Below are positions 58,983 through 64,000 of a DNA stretch of 64,000 nucleotides, in pieces. Origin of the DNA: Rutidosis leptorrhynchoides (taxonomy: Eukaryota > Streptophyta > Magnoliopsida > Asterales > Asteraceae). The translations under genes were made by a program, and so were the position numbers. Numbering within the stretch: the stretch's first letter is position 1; the number at the start of each line of letters is the position of its first letter. Location of the stretch: positions 57,545,001 through 57,609,000 of the forward strand of contig NC_092339.1 in NCBI RefSeq assembly GCF_046630445.1. The letters are read 5' to 3'. Below the pieces are notes generated by a model, which was not told the origin of the DNA, ran no database searches, and worked only from the letters and a program-made list of their open reading frames with translations.

Positions 58983-61043
58983 CAACCTAAGTCAAAGGTT
59001 ACTAGGTCAGTATGTTATCCTCATAAGTTCTAATAGTGCATAAAATAAGTTTAAGTGTCATCATCATCATCATTCATCATCATAAAAGCTAAGTAAGTTT
59101 GACAAGAATAGAGATCGAAACAATAGGCTGACTTCGGTCAGCTGCTACGAACTCTATAAAAAACTAAAAGACGCATAATCAGTGGCTATGGCTCCGTATA
59201 TGAGTCCCCTAGTTGCTGACCAATATCCAGAACCAAACTCATCTTCGTTTGACCGTGGCGACGGTTTAAGTGCGAGTAGGTCAGAAATTTCAGCACAACG
59301 TTAATAGGGTGTAGTGACTTTCGGAAGGCCATAAATCCTAAACCGTAACTCGGATTAAGACGAGGTCTAAACGGAAAATCATCTACTCGAACCGAACTAA
59401 CTGAAAATTAACTTTCCAGTAGACCAAGTGGTCTGATCAGATCCCGAAAACAGTAAGCAAGGTGCTCCAGTGGGGTTCTTAGTGCTTGATGCTCATCACG
59501 GTTCTCATCCTTGATGATTGTAGCTTCAAGTGTACAACTCGTTGATGGGTTAGCATCACCTTGACCAAGATTCTACCATCAACATACAATATGTTAAGAC
59601 CAAGTAAGAACACAACTCATTTAAGAGTCTTAGATGGATGATGAACCAAGGTTACATCATATTCTTAGTCTTAACACAATTACAAGTTACATTTACAACT
59701 AAAGCTACAAACTTTACTTCAATCAAGCAAGTATGAACATAATCTAAGTCAAATGAAGTAATGGAACCCTAAGCTAGAGAGCTTGGATCCCTTTCACACA
59801 AGTTATAAGGTCACAAAGCTAGAAAGCTTGAACCTTTAGTGTTCTTGAAGAACTTGAAGCATAAAGATTAGATCTTTAAGTTACATGAAGACCATAAACA
59901 CAAGTTTTGATCTTTATAACAAAATAATGAGATCATAAGCTAGGAAACTTAGATCCAACAAAAGATATGAAGATTCAAGCTATAAAGCTTGCATCTTGGT
60001 TGTTCTTGAAGATCTTGAAGCATAAAGCTTGGATCTTTAAGTTACATGAAGATTACAAACACAAGTTTGAATCTTTATAACAAAATAACAAGATTAAAGT
60101 TAAAAGATATAGATCTACAAAGTAGGTGAAGATTCAAAGCTAGAAAGCTTGAATCTTCCATGTTCTTGAAGGATTCAAATCAAAGTTTGAATCTACAAGA
60201 TGTAATCAAGATCAAAGCTAAAAAGCTAGACCCATGATGATGATGATGATGAATTTGTGAGAAAGAGAGGAAGAAGAAGAAGAAAAATCAATACTTACAC
60301 TTTTTAGAGAGAGAAAGAACTAGAGAAAGAATTAGAGAGTGAGTGTGTGTGAATTACAAATGAAAGCAAGTGTAAAATGGATGGAATAAGGCTTGTATTT
60401 ATAGGTGAATGAGGTGAGGGGAGGGGGGTTTGGCCGTGATTTTTAGAGGGGGACAAGGGAGACCAACTTTTGCTTTTTGGTTAATGGTTGTCTAAAGTTG
60501 GTGCTTATGTTAGGATCCCATGCAACATTAAGGATAATACTTGACATAAATGCTAGCATGTTCCCTCTAATAAATGGAAATTTGTCTTACATAATAATGG
60601 GTCACTAGCTATTAATAATTGGGCTAATTAAATAGTCCACTAACTAGTGTAGGGTGGGCTAAGGCCCAACAAGGTAGAAAGTCCAACAAGACTAACTAGT
60701 AAGCATAAGAAAATTACTACGCGTAATTAAGCATCTAAAAACCCAAGTAATTATTATTATGAAATAATAATTAAGATTTCGTAGTCATAATATTCCGATT
60801 ATGACAAAAATTAAACGTGTACGCAGTACGCAGTTTGTTCGTAACGTCAAGTGACACTAACGGTCATAAAGGCTTCCGGTGATCAAGTTAAGTATCCTAC
60901 GTACTTAAAGGTACGTTTTAATATAAATGAAATAAGCCATGTGTATAAAGATTCCAGAGTATAAAGTAGCACAGTACGCACAAATACGTAGTTTCGCAAA
61001 AACACAAGGCACAAAAGCAAGTCGAAAAAGTCGGGTCGTTACA
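58983..61043 (-). repeat. D 3' LTR, third piece
   Basis: The remainder of the D LTR, ending at 61043 (TGTAACGACCC in element sense). It contains a ~160 bp repeat in about three copies (59835-60235; words like TGTTCTTGAAGATCTTGAAG), (ATC)n tracts near 59062 and 60235, and a minus-strand TATA box. Confidence 0.85.
60394..60404 (-). promoter_or_regulatory. Minus-strand TATA box of D LTR
   Basis: CTATAAATACA on the minus strand, about 640 bp into the LTR and followed by an ACACACACTCACTCTC-rich stretch typical of plant transcription starts. Confidence 0.6.
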
Positions 61044-61058
61044 TTACCCACCTGTTAA
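61044..61058 (-). other. D polypurine tract
   Basis: AACAGGTGGGTAA on the minus strand directly before the 3' LTR. Confidence 0.7.
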
Positions 61059-61078
61059 TAGAAATTTCGTCCCGAAAT

Positions 61079-62893
61079 TTAAGCTGAGGCAGGTGTTGGA
61101 GTCGGGAAAAGGTGAGGATACTTCTGCATCATTTGATCCTCTCGTTCCCAAGGAAACTCGGGTCCATGTTTGGCATTCCATCGGACTCGGACAATTGGAA
61201 TTTTATTGTGCTTCAAAGTCTTAACCTCACGGTCCATGATTTTGACAGGTTCTTCCACAAAGTGGAGTTTTTCATCAATCGTAAGTTCCTCCAGTGGTAT
61301 AACAAGTTCCGGTTCAGCAAGACATTTCTTCAAATTCGACACGTGAAAAGTAGGGTGAACTGCGGTCAACTGAGTCGGAAGATCCAAATGGTAAGCAACG
61401 GGTCCAACACGCTCCAAGATTTCTAAAGGACCAATATATCGCGGGTTTAACTTTTCGCGCTTTCCAAAACGGATCACACCTTTCCAAGGTGCGACTTTCA
61501 ACATTACACGGTCATCCACGTTGAATTCGAAGTCTTTACGTTTAAGGTCGACATAACTCTTTTGGCGATCACGGGCCGCCTTAAGTCTCGCTTGAATTTG
61601 GACAATCTTCTCGGTTGTTTCATGGACTACCTCGGGTCCGGTGATTTTCTTTTCGCCTACTTCGGCCCAACAAATAAGATAACGGCATTTGCGACTATAC
61701 AACGCTTCAAAAGGTGCGGCATTAATACTCGAATGATAACTGTTGTTGTAAGAGAATTCAGCTAGCGGAAAATATCTCTCGCAAGCCTTTCCGAACTCAA
61801 TAACACAAGCACGCAACATGTCCTCTAAAGTCTGAATCGTTCATTCGCTCTGACCGTCGGTCTGTGGGTGATACGCGGTGCTCATGTCGAGACGAGTTCC
61901 CAAGGCTTCTTGCAAAGAACGCCAAAATCTGAAGGCAAAACGGGTATCGCGATCTGAGATAATCGATAAGGGCACACCATGACGGGATACAACCTCTTTG
62001 ATGTATAGTTGAGCGAGTCTCTCCATCGTATCCGTTTCCTTCATGGCTAAGAAGTGTGCTGATTTAGTAAGTCGGTCAACGATAACCCAGATGGTATCAT
62101 AACCGCCTACCGTCTTTGGTAACTTTGTAATGAAGTCCATCGTTATCCTTTCCCACTTCCATTGCAGGATTTCCGGTTGTTGAAGTAATCCAGATGGCCT
62201 TTGATGTTCGGCCTTAACTTTCGAGCAAGTCAAATACTTACCAACGTAAGTTGCAACATCCTTCTTAAGATTAGGCCACCAATACTGTTCCCTGAGATCG
62301 TGGTACATTTTACCAGCTCCTGGATGAATCGAATACCGTAACTTGTGGGCTTCGTCTAGAATAAGGCTCCGTAGATCCCCATAACTAGGTACCCAAATCC
62401 TTCCGACAAAGCATCGGAGTCCAGTCTCCTTAACCTCGAATCGTGAAACGAGAATTTTCAAGTGTTCTTTAGAAATATTCTCCTCTTTGAGAGCCTCATC
62501 TTGGGCTACTCGGATCTGGCTATTGAGATTTGAATGAATGATGATGTTCAAGGCGCGAACACAAAGAGGTACCATCCTCTCCTTCCGGCTCAGGGCATCG
62601 GCTACAACATTTGCCTTTCCAGGATGGTAACGAAGTTCACAATCATAGTCGTTCAATGTCTCGATCCATCGTCGCTGCCTCATGTTCAGTTGTTTCTGAT
62701 CGAATATGTGCTGGAGGCTTTTGTGGTCGGTGAAGATGGTACTTTTAGTTCCATAAAGATGGTACTTTAGTTGACAAGAAGCATAGGCAATAACCTTCGA
62801 TCTTTGCATCAATACGCAACCAAAACCATTTTTCGAGGCATCACAATATATGACGAAATCATCACTGCCTTCAGGAAGAGATAACATAGGTGC
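61079..62893 (-). pseudogene. Tekay-type pol: RNase H-integrase-chromodomain, truncated
   Basis: Starts mid-protein at the breakpoint with G. RNase [37 protein letters not shown]. Integrase: zinc region [18 protein letters not shown], in which the first cysteine of the usual CLTC is tyrosine; core [16 protein letters not shown] and the QTDGQSE motif. An in-frame TGA just after QSE separates this from the last ORF (61079-61819, same frame), which has the integrase C-terminal domain and a chromodomain-like tail ([27 protein letters not shown]). The chromodomain places it among chromoviruses, closest to Tekay/Del. RT, protease and gag are outside the window. Not functional here. Confidence 0.9.
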
Positions 62894-64000
62894 TGTAACA
62901 CCCCGCCAAAATCGCCACTGACGCGGATGTTAACTCTGGTCCGAGTGTTCGGTTTGACTTCTAAGTATCAGCAGAGTTCTACAGCGGAAGCAAAGTATCT
63001 AAGTACCTGAGACAAAACATGCTTAAAAGTGTCAACCAAAATGGTTGAGTGAACAACATAGGTTTAATAATCATAACAAGTTTTAGACCACAAGATTTAA
63101 ATAAGCGGTTTAATCAGTTCGGTAGTAGTGCTGGTGTATATGATATCCATACTAACCATAAGTTACCCTAAACACATCACGTTCGTGTCATTCATCGTTA
63201 TTATGTATCCATTGACCAGCGGTCATCCGGATAGAGACATCACCCTCAATAGCGCTATCATAATAACTAAGCTTACCAAATTCTAGTAATTAACGATATC
63301 ATGGTAGGGATTAAGCATGAATCAAAGCATGTTAGCAACAGTTTGAACTGATCAAAATAAAGTTTGAGTACTTGTGTCTAAGCGTAAAACAGTTTAAAAG
63401 CAAGCATGTGTCTCACCCCAAAGTTATAAAACAGTTAAGAAATAGTAAAAAGAGGGGCTATGAAGTTCACCTTAATAGCAGATAGATATTCCACGCAAGT
63501 TATATGATCGGAGGGTTGAACACGGAGATCTCAACCTAGAGATATTATGTTCGATTAGTTAATGTCTAATAGACATAAAGTTTGTTTATTAATATAGCAA
63601 ACTATATTAACAGTGACCGTTTTCGAGAAAAGTTATATTTATATAAGTGATAATATACTTAGTGTACTTTAGTGTTACTATGTAATTAGGTGTGTAAGTT
63701 ATAATAGTATTAGTATCTAGTTAATCAGCTATTATGTATACTTGCTCATTATATGTTACATAGATAATATACACCTATGTGATACATACATATATATTCT
63801 TTATTCATTATTATTCATGTATGTATTCATAACTATATGGTATATACGTACTAGGTGTAGGTGTTACATATAGATCAGTGTAAGATGATACGTATATATA
63901 CATACTTATTACTTTTATTATTATGTTTACTAATCGCATATAACTTACATAATGCACATTCATTCATTCTTACACACGTACATATACATACATATATACA
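62894..64000 (-). mobile_element. Element G: Tekay-like LTR, running off the window
   Basis: Begins TGTAACACCCCGCC exactly where the D pol frame stops. It carries the block CAGCGGAAG ... ACCTGAGACAAAACATGCTT also seen at this LTR position in D and F, so it is a related LTR in the same minus orientation. No ORF with coding character; the far end and any interior lie outside. Confidence 0.8.

Larger units (their letters stand above)
37082..62893 (-). mobile_element. Element D: Tekay-type Ty3/gypsy element, carrying nested insertions
   Basis: In minus orientation the 3' LTR begins TGTAACGACCCGAC at 61043 and ends TGTGACGCCCC (read on plus) at 37082. It is split by Athila E (37827-55891 including TSD) and solo LTR F (56000-58982 including TSD); the remaining pieces total about 2.9 kb. 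Next to it are the purine tract and pol (61079-62893). Element G cuts pol at 62894, so RT, protease, gag and the 5' LTR are outside the window. Confidence 0.85.

Overview
The window is plant nuclear DNA, very rich in retrotransposons and AT-rich. Spliced introns, plant-type LTR retrotransposons (Athila, Tekay-type chromovirus, Ty1/copia), L1-type LINEs, tRNA-derived SINEs and a five-exon CYP72A cytochrome P450 identify it as eudicot. LTR ends of the form TGTGACGACCCGG and the Athila protein sequences resemble Asteraceae elements; that family assignment is my inference.

Layout. 1-5624: a ~520 bp satellite (subfamily A), partly arranged as a five-monomer higher-order repeat. 5625-5962 and 14398-19099: the same satellite superfamily, diverged subfamily B, split by a complete LTR retrotransposon (E1, 5963-14397, minus orientation, TSD TAATC) that encodes only Gag. 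19100-19590: a (TA)n tract and a 360 bp perfect-to-near-perfect palindrome made from a SINE. 20132-20649: a LINE 3' fragment with TSD. 22849-25774: the only apparently intact host gene, a CYP72A-type P450 (518 aa). 26180-31890: two more LINE fragments, a small tandem duplication and low-information intergenic DNA.

31992 to the end is a deep nest of insertions: a Ty1/copia element (from 31992) is cut at 34873 by LTR element C; C is cut at 37082 by a Tekay-type element D (minus); the 3' LTR of D is cut by an 18 kb Athila element E (37827-55886, TSD TATTC) and again by a solo LTR F (56000-58977, TSD GTCGT); the pol of D is cut at 62894 by LTR element G, which leaves the window. All retroelement genes seen are broken by stops or frameshifts.

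Most notable: (1) the LTRs of E1 and C carry arrays of stem-loops in which the loop is constant and the stem varies with compensating changes in both arms; (2) the Athila element has a second retropepsin-like domain fused downstream of its integrase, followed by a zinc-knuckle ORF and a probably spliced accessory ORF; (3) at least four retroelement families carry paired GC-rich dyads in their otherwise AT-rich LTRs, several just upstream of a TATA box; (4) both satellite subfamilies keep an inverted repeat at the same monomer position although the arm sequence has changed. All coordinates and comparisons were made by eye; no alignments or searches were run.
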